From the NCBI GenBank assembly GCA_026545225.1, contig CM048849.1, positions 58,237,836 to 58,301,835 of the forward strand: DNA of 64,000 bases. The letters are read 5' to 3'. The position numbers and the translations under genes are program-made. The notes beneath the pieces were generated by a model. That model was not told the DNA's origin. It saw only the letters and a list, made by a program, of their open reading frames with translations, and made no database searches. The stretch's first letter is position 1, and each line of letters opens with the position of its first letter. This document shows, piece by piece, positions 33,261 through 46,274 of this stretch. The DNA is from Cornus controversa (lineage: Eukaryota > Streptophyta > Magnoliopsida > Cornales > Cornaceae).

Positions 33261-35813
33261 TTTAATGAAAAATCAATCCATCTGCTAGTCAATTTGGACT
33301 CTCATATAGTTTTGCAATTGTATTATATAGCTTATTACATATGATATTGGAAACAAAATGCCTTAGTGTACTTCATGGATTAAGTTGTTTTAGCAGTTAG
33401 TAGTTAACCATTTAAGGAAATATTTTGCTAGATTATAAATAAATAAATGAAGAAGAAAGAAAACAAATGTGTTACCTTGAATTAAATTTGTTACTACTAA
33501 TTGCAGGCTGTTTCAACTGAAGCAAGAGCAATGTACAATCTAGGGCATGCTGGATTAACATTTTGGAGTCCAAATATAAATCCAGTACGTGATCCTCGAT
33601 GGGGAAGAACCCTAGAGACACCAGGTGAAGATCCATATGTTGTAGGGACGTATGGTGCTACCTATGTTAGAGGCTTGCAAGATATTGAAGGAACCTTAAA
33701 CACCACTAATCTGAATCACAGACCTCTTAAGGTTGCTGCATGTTGCAAGCACTATGCAGCTTATGACCTCGATAATTGGATAGGAGTTGATCGCTTCCAC
33801 TTTGATGCAAGGGTACGGTACGTACGTAGATGACATTAAATTAAATTTACACTATATATCTTAATTTTTATTTTTTTTCTTTTTCTTCATTGTGTAAATT
33901 TGTTGAAGGTGACTGAGCAAGATATGGTGGAGACTTTCGTTCGACCATTCGAAATGTGTGTCAGAGATGGAGATGCAGCTAGCGCGATGTGCTCTTACAA
34001 CAAAGTTAATGGCATCCCTGTTTGTGCTAATTCGGGGATCCTAAAAGATACAATCAGAGGGAAATGGAATCTTCATGGGTACCTATTAGAATTAAATACA
34101 TATACATTACCCTTTTTCATACTGTAACAGTTAACACTTAAATCATGTTATATATATATATACACACTCAGGTACATAGTATCAGACTGTGATTCTATAG
34201 ATGTGATGATTAATAGTCAGCATTGGCTCAACAACGAACCAGTGGATGCTGTTTCACAGGCGTTAAAAGCAGGCAAGTCCATAAACCTCAGCCCATTAGT
34301 TAGATCACACATATTAATTCTTATATGATTGCCATTTTTATGTTATTGATTTTTTTTTTCAGGGTTGGATTTGGATTGCGGATTTTCATATGGGAATTTC
34401 GGTAAGAATGCAGTGGTGCAAGGGAAAGTTGGCGAAAGAGAAATAGACGAGGCACTTAAAAACCTCTATGTGGTACTCATGAGGCTAGGGTTTTTCGATG
34501 AAAGCCCTCAATTCAGATCACTCGGCACGAGTGATGTGTGCTCTGACATACACATGGAGTTAGCAGCCCAAGCAGCAAGAGAAGGAATTGTTCTTCTCAA
34601 GAATGAAAATCAAACTTTGCCTCTGAAGCCTGCTTTTGTTAAGACCCTAGCAGTCGTCGGACCACATGCCAATGCCACAGATGCCATGATTGGCAATTAT
34701 GCAGGTATTCCTATTAACTACACCATGTAGACACGGACATGTCAGTGACGTGGTATGGCTGACGCACTCAATAATTAATAATGGTTCAAGAGTTTCATTA
34801 AAATTATGTTATATGCCTTGTATATTTAGGTATTCCATGCCGAGTCAAATCTCCAATTGATGGCTTCTCTCCATATGTAAAAGTGAATTATCAAATGGGT
34901 TGTGCCGATGTTGCATGCAGAAATGAGGTCTTCATATTTCCGGCCATGGAAGCTGCAAAGAATGCTGATGCTACTGTAATTGTAGTGGGCACTGATTTAT
35001 CAATTGAGCGCGAGGGACTAGATAGGGTTGATCTCCTTTTACCTGGTTATCAAACTCAGATGATCAATCAAGTCGCCGCATTCTCCAAAGGTCCAGTAAT
35101 TCTTGTAGTCATGTCAGGTGGAGGGGTCGATATATCTTTCGCCAAAAATGCCCCAAACATCAAAGCAATCCTGTGGGCTGGATATCCTGGTGAGGAAGGT
35201 GGTGTCTCTATTGCAGATGTTGTTTTTGGAAGATACAATCCAGGTATATATATATATATATATATATAACATTGCACATTCTTTGGTATCTTCATAATTA
35301 TATATATGAATATGATATGTATATATTTTTCTGTTTTATCAGGTGGAAGATTGCCTCTTTCATGGTATGAAAACAGTTATGTTGATATCCTCAAATAGGT
35401 CACTCCACATTACACTAAACAGGTTTCAACATTGCCATGACATGAACTATATTATTGGCAATTACAAGCCAAAGTGCCCGGCAATGATAGCCGATGACTT
35501 GAAATGTGACTACCAATTGAATTTGGAGGTTGAGGTCCAAAATGTGGGGAAGATGGATGGAAGTGAAGTCGTTATGGTTTATGCAGTACCCCCTAAGGGC
35601 ATCGTGGGTGCACCTATTAAGCAAGTCATTGGATTTCAGAAAGTTTTTGTTCGTGCCGGAGCAAGGGAGATGGTTAGGTTTGTTTTCGATGCTTGCAAAA
35701 GTCTTGCCATTGTTGATTACACCGCTTACCGGCTTTTGGCCTCCGGTGTGCACACGATTCTGGTGGGAGATGGTGGACTTTCATTTCCTTTTGGAGTCAG
35801 TTTTCAAGTTTAG
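32689..35813 (+). CDS. GH3 beta-D-xylosidase (BXL-type), last exon deleted and frameshifted; probable pseudogene
   Basis: Seven exons fit in phase: 32689-33165, 33507-33812, 33909-34078, 34172-34272, 34363-34704, 34830-35243 and from 35343. The product is a secreted cell-wall enzyme that removes xylose (in some members also arabinose) from hemicellulose. Residues 1-23 are a signal peptide. The GH3 N-domain shows [64 protein letters not shown] and SDCDSIDV with the nucleophile Asp. The C-domain shows [23 protein letters not shown] and [12 protein letters not shown]. In exon 7 the frame reads [18 protein letters not shown] and hits TAG (35396-35398). The expected 45-50 residues leading into the fibronectin-III part, including the GYGLSY-type motif, are missing. 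The rest (QHCHDMNY ... VSFQV, stop 35811-35813) continues in another frame. The readable product is 621 residues; family members have about 770. Intron 4 uses a GC donor. Confidence 0.85.
33231..33256. repeat. (AT)n microsatellite in intron 1 of the xylosidase gene
   Basis: About 13 TA dinucleotides. A second TA tract (35245-35270) follows the exon 6 donor in intron 6. Confidence 0.9.
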
Positions 35814-36829
35814 CTCACTGTTTTGGATTAAGGGTTTAATTAGTTAGGATTTTGACGTAGTAGTACTGAATAATAATCAGTAGTCATGACTCGTGACTGT
35901 GAAAGAAATAGGAATGAGAATTAGGAATGATTTTTGTGGGGAATGCGTTTCTATTAACAATGTTTCAATTATTTGTCTAGTAATGTTACAATGGCAGATT
36001 GAATTTTTTGTGCCCTTTTTGATTTTTTTTTGTGCGATTTCAACTTCCAATGACTTCTAGTCAGTATTAGATACTCCCTCTTTAATTTTAATGACTACCA
36101 CATCAGTTGGTAAAAATAATAGGCCCTACAGAAGAAGCAATTGGCACTTGACAAGATGAAATAATTAACCTGAAATTGCTATGAAATAATGAACCAATTT
36201 AAATATAAAATATTTCAGGATTTGACTATAAAAGAAGTTTGCATTACATGTATGTTCAATTTAACTACGACAACAAAACCAATCTTTTTTTTTCAACTAT
36301 TTCAAATCGGGTACATAAATTCTATATTTTCCATTCCGCATGCACCTTGCATGTCTAATATTTAAATAGAAAAATGCAAGCCTTTTTCAATTCGATTCTC
36401 TCATATACAGGTTATTGTTGTAAACTCTTTCCCAATTAAAATTAACACCTAGAAAATTAAGATACCACATAAAAGTTTGAAGTCGTCTATATCTCACTTA
36501 AATGTCATGGACGCATAGATGTGTAATGATTAAAATGAAATATTTACCTAATTACTTATAAAAAAAGTATATATATATATATATATTTGGTAATGTAAGT
36601 ATGTTGAAGATAAGGAGTACAAACAAATAGTCAAAACAAAGTTCCTTGGAATACAACAGTTAGTCCAAAGATTCAATGATAAATAAACAATTAGAAAGCA
36701 TCTAATAATGAAAAGCCGCAATGGTAGCATCATGACATTAGTAGCATCCTAGAAAGAGATGTATCTGCAGAGGAGATTGGGATTAAATAGAAATTAACTT
36801 AGCATAAGTTTTGCTTAGCTTAGTCTAGT
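35814..36829. other. Intergenic, no gene recognised
   Basis: The first 200 bp are likely 3' untranslated sequence of the xylosidase gene. A TA tract lies at about 36569-36588. No other structure was recognised. Confidence 0.35.
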
Positions 36830-39800
36830 TCCCAATTCTATGGTCTGGTGGCTTCCTTGGTGGCCTGATGGAGGAGCTTGGGAGATGCCATGCTGCTGCT
36901 AGAGCTCTTGTTGATCTGCTTTCTCTGAAGGAGCAACTTAGAAGCCTCAATTTGATGATTTCAGAAATAGAATTGATAGTGATCAGAGATGTTGAAGCTT
37001 TATCCTTGTAGGTTCTCAAAAATCTCTCTTTCCAAATGAAGTATATATAAGTAACCATGAAAACTCCATGTAAGAGGAATTTCAATGTGTGATCCCAATT
37101 TAATGAAGCTCAATTGAGCAAGTTTGGCCAAAAGGAAGTTGGGCAATGGAAGTTGAATAGATTTTGAAAATGGTTCCATATTTTAGAACTGAAGCTACAT
37201 TGGAAAAACAAATGGTTGTGGGATTCTACAACTGCAAGGCATAGGCAGTAGGCATTAGGTGTAGTTTTCTTGGACATGCAAGGGCTGTTAAGTGTTGATA
37301 GTCTACCAAGTGCAGCAAGCTATAAGATGAAATTGTGTCTGGGTATTTGGGAGTTGGTCCATATCAAGTATGTCCAGCTCAGAGATGGAGGTGGAGGGGA
37401 GATAATTTCCAAGGTAAGCTGGAGTGAAAATGTTTTCAGGTTAAGCCATAGGAAAGAGTCAGGGTGATTTGTGTTGATTGGTGGTAGAGTTGATGTGTTT
37501 CTGAGTTCAAGTAACATCCTTTAATTGGAGATTTGAAGGTATAGACTAGTGATCCTCATTCATTAATGAGCATACTTTGGTATACTTTCTATTGCAGTGC
37601 TAAGAATAATTGAATGAGCAACTTTCTTTTCCAGAGGACCACACTCAAGCCATAATATAACCAAAGAGAGGTGGCTTCCCCATTTCCAATTTTGACTGAT
37701 AAAAGTGGCCTTGCCAATCCTCTCAACTGGAGTAGCTTCCTTAGTGACCATGAACAGTTGGATGGGATATTAATCTTCCGAAAGCTCTTATTCTTCATGA
37801 TGACAGAATGGATCCATTTAGCCCATAAATTGTTTGGATTCTTAAACAAAGACCAAATATGATTGGTTATGGCTGCTCTATTGAGTGAAGAAAGTAAAGG
37901 AAGGACAAAGCCTCCATTTGATTTTGGAGTGCATACCTTAGCCCATGCAACCTTGTAGTATCTCAATGAGCTCTCATTATGTGACCATAAGAATATTCTA
38001 AAGGGTGAGTTAATTTTTGGAGTCATTTTTTTGGTAAAAGGAAGATGTTCATCCAGTACAACTGCATACTATAAAGGACTGATTTACAAAGTTAGACTTT
38101 ACCAACATATAAAAGACTTTTGCTATTCCAATGAGAAATTATGCTTGAGATTTTATCAATTAAAGAGTTGCAATCATTGGATGAGAGAGTTGAGGAGATT
38201 AATGGGACACCTAGGTAAGTGAATGGTAATGTCCCAATGTTAAAGTGCAGTATGTTTGTAATAGCTTGCTATGTTGCAACAGGAACACCAGAAAAGAATA
38301 CATGATTTTTCATTAAATTGGCTGACAAACCTGATAGTGAGCAAAAAATTGTCAAATCCCACTTTGAGAACCTTTATTGCAGGAATACTACCATGGCTGA
38401 AGAGTAGGAGGTCATCAGCAAAGATGAGATGGATTAACATAATTGGTTGGCATCTCCAGTGGGAAACAAAGTTTGGGTTGATATTGGTTTGCTTGGTGAG
38501 GATGAGAGAAAAGACTTCCATTGCTATGACAAATAGATAGGGTGATAAAGGATCACCTTGTCTAATCCCTCTAGAGCTCTTGAAAAATTTATGACTTTTT
38601 CCATTCAATGAGATAGAGAAGGTTGGTGTAGTGATGCAGAGTTCAATCCATTTTATGAAGATAATAAGGAATCCCATCAATTTGAGGCATTCTAGAATGA
38701 AATCCCAACCAAGATTATCAATGGCTTTCTTCAAATCAATTTTGACTGCACATCTAGGGGGAGTGGAATGCTTATGGTAACCTCTGAAAAGTTCATGAGC
38801 TAAGATGATGTTATCTGCAATCCTCCTTGACTTGATAAAAGCATATTGTGATTAATTAATGAATGAAGGTAGAATGGGTTTAATCTTGTTTGCAAGAAGC
38901 TCAGAATTGCATTTATATAAAGTGTTACAACAAACAATTGGTCTGAAGTCATGCAATGTGGAAGAATTATGAATCTTGGGAATGAGGGAAATCAAAGTAG
39001 AATTAATTTGCTTAAGCATTTTCCCTGAAGCAAAGAAGTCCTTGATAGCCCATGTTACATCTGGTCCAATCAGGGACCAACTTTTCTTTAAAAAAAAGGA
39101 TGAGTAGCCATCTGGTCCTAGTAATTTTTCATTACCAAAAGAGAACAGGCATTGTTGAATTTCTAAATCAGTTGGGATAGAGGTCAGCAATTGATGAAAT
39201 GAAGGAAAAATGGGTTTGTTATAAACTGGGCTAACAATTGATTTCTAGGAAAGGGAGGTGATGATCCTATGAGGGAATGGAAATGGGTTATGAAGGCTTG
39301 TATAATATCATTCTTATAAGAAATTATAGCTCCAACATCATTTGTCAAAGAAATAATTTTGTTCCTGTTTTGTCTGCGCTTAGTTGTTTTGAAGAAAAAT
39401 GATGTGTTTTGATCACCAGCTGAAATCCATTTGACTCTTCCATTTCGTTTCCATAACTTTTCTTCACAAGGACTAAGGTGTGAATAGGATTGAAGAAGTG
39501 ATTTTTCAACAGTTCTAAGGTTATGGTCAGTGGAATTTTGATCAAGCATGACTTGGCATGTAGAGAGTTCAAGCTTACATTATTGGACCTTGAATGAAAT
39601 GTCATTGTAATCATGCTTATTCAGGTTCTTGAGCAAATGTTTAAGAGTTTTCAACTTCTATGTGATTGAGAACATTAACGAGCCTGTGATGCGTATGTTC
39701 CAAGCTTGTTCAACTATAGTAAGGAAAGTAGGATTAGAAGCCAATAAATTAAAGCACTTGAAGGGTAGTTTCCTTGTAGGTGCAGGGATACCTAAATTGA

Positions 39801-41112
39801 CAATGGCTGGACAGTGGTCAGAGATATATTGTGGAAGAAAATTACATTTAGAATTAGGGAACATGGAATGCCAGAAATGGTTAACAATTGCTCTATCAAG
39901 CTTTCTAGTAATATTAGTAATGCCAAAGCTTTGATTAGACCAGGTGAAGAACATACCTATGAAGTTGAGATCATCAAGGCCAATATGGTTGATACATTCT
40001 TTAAAATCGTTTATCTCAGGAATCCATCTGATGTTGCCTCCAAAATTTTCATCAATGTTGAGAGTAGTGTTGAAGTCTCCCATAAGAAGCTATGGCTGGT
40101 GATGGATGAAGATGGAATGGGATTTGAGGTTTTGCCAAAGCTTCTGTTTGCCCAATCGAGAGTTCAGTCCACAGATAAAGGATGTGTGGAAGAGAGTTTT
40201 GGTGGTCAAGTCTTTGACAAGGTAGTGGATTGCTTGATTAGTTTCTTGAAGTACTTGGATGGAAAAAAGAGCAGTATTACAAAGAATCCATATCCTTCCT
40301 CTCACAGAGCAATTGTAATTATGGGTAAGTGTCCACAAATGATCAGTGTACCCAATAATTGATTTGAAAACCCCATGCATATGTGATCTCTGTATTTTAG
40401 TCTTAAGAATAGAAAGAATACCAATTTTTTGTTCAAATAGAAATTTCCTAATCTCAATTTGCTTAACAGGGGAATTGAGACCCCTTATGTTCCAGCTTGA
40501 GAGGATCATTTGGAGTGTGATTGAAAGTTAATCAGACCCCTAAACTCCTCGAGAGTACAATTTGGCAGCTGACATTGAGCTTTTCCTTTCCCTTTTCCTT
40601 TTCCTTTTTCCTTTGACATTAGACTATTTTGAGGAATGCTTGTACGTTCCTTTTTTCTTGCTGCAAGATTAGATGCTAATGGATGAGAAGGCTGAATCAG
40701 CCTCAAAGCTTCTTTCTTGGATGGAATCATCATCTGAGTCCAGAGAAGAATGATCTTCGTGGTTAGAGTTTTTAGCAACATAATCAGGATGATCATCATC
40801 CTTGCTTTCATGAATAGAGAAATTCTCATTAAGTTCAGAAATAGCATTGAATTTGTTGACAAACAAGGGTGGGTTGGTAGGGGAATTAGTTTGGAATGTA
40901 AAAGAGTTGGTGGGAGAATGTGGGTGGGGTTGTGTAAGGAATTTATTTTGGTGGGGTGATAGGTTAACAACAAGATTAATGGCCTTGAATGTATCAGAAG
41001 GTTTAGATGTTATAGGTGGTAGATCATGATTATGGTGTGATGATACAGAATGATAGGTTTCTTGGTGCCAATTTACAATTTCTCTCTCATCCCTCTCCCT
41101 TTTTGGCGCCAA
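36830..41112 (-). mobile_element. LINE (non-LTR retrotransposon), near full length, inactivated
   Basis: Minus-strand order matches a plant L1-type element. First comes an ORF1-like stretch (41112 down to 40669, begins MAPKRERDEREIVNWH). Next is the endonuclease N-terminus at 40509-40090 (SWNIRGLNSPVKQIEIR) and GDFNTTLN, FTWSN, KLDRAIVN, ISDHCPAI at 40083-39658. Then LWKRNGRVKWISAGDQNTSF (39.5 kb). The reverse transcriptase follows: LLGPDGYSSFFLKKSW, TLISLIPKI, GIRQGDPLSPYLFVIAMEVF and LIFADDLLLFSHG (39.2-38.2 kb). Last are FLWSHNE, KSNGGFVLPLL, LWAKWIH (38.0-37.6 kb) and the RVT zinc-finger region ending YFIWKERFLRTYKDKASTSL (37.5-36.85 kb). Several in-frame stops and shifts interrupt it. 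One is a single TAG in the conserved PWLL-MGDFN motif, where Trp is expected. I could not identify the flanking target duplication or a clear A-tail. Confidence 0.9.
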
Positions 41113-42151
41113 AATACTTCTTCACTTTCTATGCAAAAATGAAGATACAATTTCTGAGTTGGAGGAAGTCATTGAAATTGTTAAGACAAGCGTTATTGAA
41201 ATTTTTTTAGAAATCTATGAATCATTCAATCCTAATGTCGTGATTTTTTTCCCCTCTACTTTATCTTTCATAATATATTTTTTGAGTTGGTTTGAAAATA
41301 TTGAATTAATTAATCAATATTTATTTTAAAAGTAAACAAGTTTAGGATTCAATATAATGATGTAGAGAGTATCGATGAAATGTATGTGATTAGGATAATA
41401 AAAGTTATGTGATTAGATTAATATTTGAGTTGGAAGCAAACACTATATCAATTAATAAAATCTATCTTGGAAAAAAAATAATTGTATTTAAAGTAAAAGG
41501 AAAGTTTAGTTTTATTTAAATAAAAATTATGATGTACAATTCTTTAAGGAAACCAAGCAAAGCTTTTTAATTTTAAAATGGAACTTTTAGAAATTAAGAA
41601 ATAACAGGAGAAAAATGTGACTCTCTGGAACATAAGAAATGTAAACGAGAGGGGATGTGAATGAATTGGACTTCTATAAAAAGTAGGAAAGCAATTGGAA
41701 AGAGTCCAAAAAAAAGAAGAGAATATGAGATAAAAAAATTATTGAATTGGAATTTTAAGAAATATGAAAAAAGAATTGGAATTGAGTCCTGATTTAAAAG
41801 GGAAATTAAGGTATTAAATATATAAGAATTAAAGATGGTATAGTATAAGGGCACTTTTGTAATTTTATTTTTAAAAAAGGTGGGAGTGAAATGCTAGAGG
41901 ATATTGGTGGAGCGCCAATATCAGCTCCCATTAGAAAATTGAAACTCAACTCCTGATATTTAAAAAATTGTGGGAGTATTTCTATGATCATATTTTTTAG
42001 GGTCCGTCAGCCGAAGCTCATGTTCTCATAGTAGTAATTAAAGTGGTTTGTGATGGGACTATGCAGAGGTAGAGTTTGATGCATCTGCCCACACTATCAT
42101 CAAGTTAATTATCATCTTTAATTTCATCTATGGTGGTTATGTTAATAATAC
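41113..42151. other. Intergenic, no gene recognised
   Basis: AT-rich. Some of it may be the LINE 5' untranslated region (to about 41200). No other structure was recognised. Confidence 0.35.
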
Positions 42152-42154
42152 TAA

Positions 42155-42310
42155 GGGTGTGTTCGTCTACATGGAAATGGAGCTTTAAATTGTAATGGCT
42201 GGAATTAGAGAAAATTTTGTTAATGATTAATATAATTTTATTAACTAAATTTTCTCCAATTCCACCAATTCTAATTCTAATGCTCCAATTCCGCGCGCCC
42301 GAACACACCC
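42155..42310. mobile_element. PIF/Harbinger (Tourist-like) MITE, 156 bp
   Basis: The left end GGGTGTGTTCGTCTACATGG and the right end, reverse-complemented GGGTGTGTTCGGGCGCGCGG, share an exact 11-bp terminus; inner parts also match (gaattggagaaaatttt). TAA flanks both sides (42152-42154 and 42311-42313), the superfamily's 3-bp duplication. Confidence 0.8.
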
Positions 42311-42535
42311 TAAGCATTATTTAAAACAAGGAAGTTGTTATTCCCATATCAAAGAAATGCAATTTGATAGCTCACTATTTGGGAATGTTTGCTCTTTGCA
42401 TGAAGTTTAAATGTTATTAACAATGTTTCAAATGCTTTGATTTCACGCTAATAAAATTGCCTGAATTATCAAGAAAAAAATTGAATGTGAAACAAAAATA
42501 TCAATAACCAATGATAATAAGAATACATTTTCTTT

Positions 42536-42755
42536 GGGTAAAATGCTCTGACACCCTTCAGGTTTACGTTTATTGCCCATAGAGAAAACTTGTGTTAAAA
42601 ATTGCTCTGACATCCCCCCTACCAAATATTTTTACCATTATACCCTCCTATATATATTTAAACAAATTGAAGGCATCAATATTTGCTGACTTATAGATTA
42701 AAAATATAAAATGTCTATTTTGTCCTTCATCAAATCTAATACTCTCTCATTTGCT

Positions 42756-42801
<46 letters not shown>

Positions 42802-44364
42802 CTCCATTAAAGACTCATGACTACCAAGTTTTATTCTCCGAGGACTGCCACAATGCCACTAGCTACCAAAGACCCATAACCACCATAGCAGCCCACCATT
42901 GAAGCTACACCACTCCACCGTCTGGGTTTCCTCTGCCACGTCTCTGCTGAAGCTCCACTCCATCTTCTTCCTCCATCGTTTGGATCTCCATTGCAATCAT
43001 ACCAATCCATGACGGAGACTCGCCGGAGACATCGTCAGTTGTGAGCTTGGCGAAGGGATTGAGAATGAAGATAAGATAGAAAGATGGAATCAGTGGTGTG
43101 GGAATGGAGTTTCACAAAATGGATTTTCATGGTGGATCTCGGTACAGACGGTGGTATTCTTTGGTTTGTGGTACGATTGTTAGAGACAGATGAAACTTGA
43201 AAGCTTTTTAGAGAATTAAAGAGAGGTGAAACTTGAGGTGTATGATACTACCTCTTTTGAGGTTCTGAAGTCGGTGAAGATCAACGTTTCAATGATGGCT
43301 CAACAATGGAGTTGGTGGTGATCGTAATTGAATTGTTCATCATGTATTCCATTATCCCATGTCAGGCTCCAATAACCTGTTACATATTTCGTATGGGACA
43401 ACCATATTCTGTCATGATTTCCAGGCAAAACTTAGCCTCAATTCAACTTATCAACCTTCCCAAACAGCCTTATCATCCTAAGAATCCATGAAAACATTAA
43501 TCTTCAAAATTCAAGCACACCATTGTTTTCCCAATAATAAAACCCAAATTATATATAGCTTTGGTTTAACCATTGACTCCTGCCACCATTTTTGACATTA
43601 ACTACCATCAAACACCATTAATTTCTCCACTCTCTACACCAACCAATTCCTTGTTTGTGCATCTATCTAGGATTTATGATTGAATCAAATTAAAATAGGA
43701 CTTGAAACTCCTGTTCGTAACGAGCCGTTGCCACTGACTACCAGTTCATTTTTCGACCACCATTCCACCAAATCAAACCAAATCTTATATCAATTTACTA
43801 GACATGGATCCAACTTCATTTTGGCACAAAAATCTTCACCGACCATAGCCTAGATTGGAAATTTCCAAATATCAAAATTTCTAGGGTTTTACTTGTTCAA
43901 TCTTTATTTAACTCAATTAACCACCCCAAATCAACAAATTAACACATCTAATCATGTTAAATGGTAACTACACTGAACGACAGTAGTGCTTGGTGGTGAT
44001 GGGTTTTGTTTGGACAAGAAAGTGGATGCAGTGGTGGTTAGTTGGTGGCTTGATTGAGCTCGGTGACAAAGATGGTGGCTGTGGGTTTGCTATGGTGGAC
44101 CTTGGGTTGGAGAAAGTTGTGCTTGGCTCTGTAGTGGTTCTAAATTCATTGTTAGAATATAAAGGTCCAATTACTTGGGGTTAAAATTGTACTTTTAGGG
44201 AACAATGATAATTTTGACATTTTAACTTTTCAAATTAGTAGATGGAGGTGTTAGGGTTAGGTCAACCAAAACTTAGGGGGTGTCACAGCCATTTTTGACA
44301 TAAGTATTCTCTGTGGGTAATAAACGTAAACCTAAAAGGGAGGGGATATCAGAGCATTTTACCC
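42536..44364. mobile_element. Mutator-type non-autonomous element (1.83 kb)
   Basis: Terminal inverted repeats of about 80 bp. Both ends start GGGTAAAATGCTCTGA and share 'aggtttacgtttatt.ccca.agagaa'. Flanks are ATTTTCTTT (42527-42535) and ATTCTCTTT (44365-44373), 8 of 9 identical, fitting Mutator target duplication. Interior ORFs are short; no transposase is visible. The interior has a long (AT)n tract (42761-42800) and CCACC/GGTGG-rich stretches that read like plant coding or UTR sequence, possibly captured, but I recognise no host gene. Its termini resemble those of the small MITE at 27410. Confidence 0.75.
42761..42800. repeat. (AT)n microsatellite inside the Mutator-type element
   Basis: About 20 TA dinucleotides. 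Confidence 0.95.
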
Positions 44365-44710
44365 ATTCTCTTTTGTATTGATTTTCACAGCCTTTTTAAT
44401 CCGGGTGAAAATGTGACTAAGAAGTATGAACTATTGCATCAAAGGTTTGCATATTGGATCAAAAAAATTTTCCATAACGTGCAGTACAGACTTCACTGCA
44501 TTTGTTTTACAATTTGATCACTTTAGTAAGTAGGGCAGCAATTTGGCGGCTCAATTCGAGCTCATTTTGACTTGGACAACTATTTTTACAATTAGTTAGA
44601 CCTGATGAAAAATTTCAACCCGAACTTAATTAGGATTTGGCTTAAGTTGAGATGCCAATAATCTGAGTCCAATTCGAACTCAAATTTTAATTTCAGTATA
44701 TATATATGAG

Positions 44711-46274
44711 AGGGGAAAACTAACATCCTTGTAATAAGGTAGAGGTTAGCAAGTGTCCCAAGTTTGTTTCGACAAAAATATTAGCTATTAGACCCGCCAC
44801 ATCATTAAAATATATAGGTATGTAATTTCATAAACTTATCCTCCCAACATTCTCTCTATTGCGTATCTTTCCATCTACTCTCTCTTTTTTCGCGTCAACT
44901 CTCTCAATGATATTACAGGAACTCGTCAACGCCAGAAAGTACATCTTCACCAGCCACCATAAATCGCATTGCAGATACACACAATTGTCGCAGATCGACT
45001 TCACCACATATCACTGTCACAAATCGTCATCGTTGTTTCAGATCATTTCTTCTTCATTAAAACCCTAATTTTCCACTTTCTTTTTCATCAATGTCAAAAA
45101 ACTTCAACGAAAAAATTACAGGACCAACAAATATCGCCGTTGTCGTAAACTTCTGTTTCTTGAACCTCATCGCCGTTGTGAACCACGCTGTCACTTCCGT
45201 CACCTAAACCTCGCCGCTGCCATCAAGCACGCCACCTGAATCTTACCGCTGTCAAGCGTAAATTTGATTTTTTCACTTGAATACACAGCGGTTTTGGGGG
45301 TGGGCGTTGAGGATAGTGGTTGTGATGCAACAGATTGTGGTATTTGAGGCTAGATTTCTAGCAACCACCATGGTTACAGATTTATTCGTCGAAAAAGACA
45401 GTGGTGGTGGTGGTGTGGGCATGGTGGTGGTGGTTATGGGTTGGGGATGGTGGCTAGGGGTGACCACGGATCGGATCGGATCGAATTTTGCATAATCCTA
45501 ATCCGATCTGCGGATTACGGATTGGAGAAAATCCAATCCGATCTAATCCGTGGCAATCCACCAATCCGATCCGATCCGATCCGTGATTGAACGGATCGGA
45601 TCGGATCGGATTGGCCTAGTACTCCTATTTGAATTTTTTTTTTCTACTTCAAAATTTTCAAAAAAAAAATTGATCAACAAACACAACACTTTTTAAATGA
45701 ATACAATTGTTAAATAAACAAATATAATATATATTGAGTTTTTAGGTTTACCCATGTAAGTATGTAGCATATTATATTATTATACATATAATTACTAATT
45801 ATATATATATAAATATTGTCACGGATTGCCACGGATCGGATTGCGGATCGGATCGGATTTCTGACCCTCCAATCCGCAATTCGATCCGTGGCTAACGGAT
45901 TTTAATTTTTTAATCCGCCACCAATCCATTAGCTAACGGATCGGATTGGATTCGTCCGGATCGGATCGGATTCACGGATTCGCGAATTTTTTGTGCACCC
46001 CTAATGGTGGCTGCATTTGTGGTGGCAGCTCTACCGTCGGTAGTGGTAGTGATGGTGGCGCAACCAATTGTGGGGGTGGTTGTGGTGTTTAGTTGTGGCG
46101 TTGATTTTGGGAATGGTTGTGATAAGAAAAAAGAAAACAGATAATGTAAAATTGTAAATGTACTGAAATGCCATTTCTAATTAAATGATTACAAATGTTG
46201 TATGAAGGACATATTTGTCCAAAGAAATTGGAGACACTTGTTAACCTGCCTTATAGCGGGGATGTTAGCTTTCT

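Noticed and set aside
35415-35847. Minus- and plus-strand ORFs over the xylosidase last exon
   Set aside because: Shadows of the true coding frame; only the frame ending at 35813 matches the family.
39814-40362. 182-codon plus-strand ORF
   Set aside because: Exactly antisense to the LINE endonuclease (GDFN, ISDHCPAI on the minus strand), which explains the conserved look.
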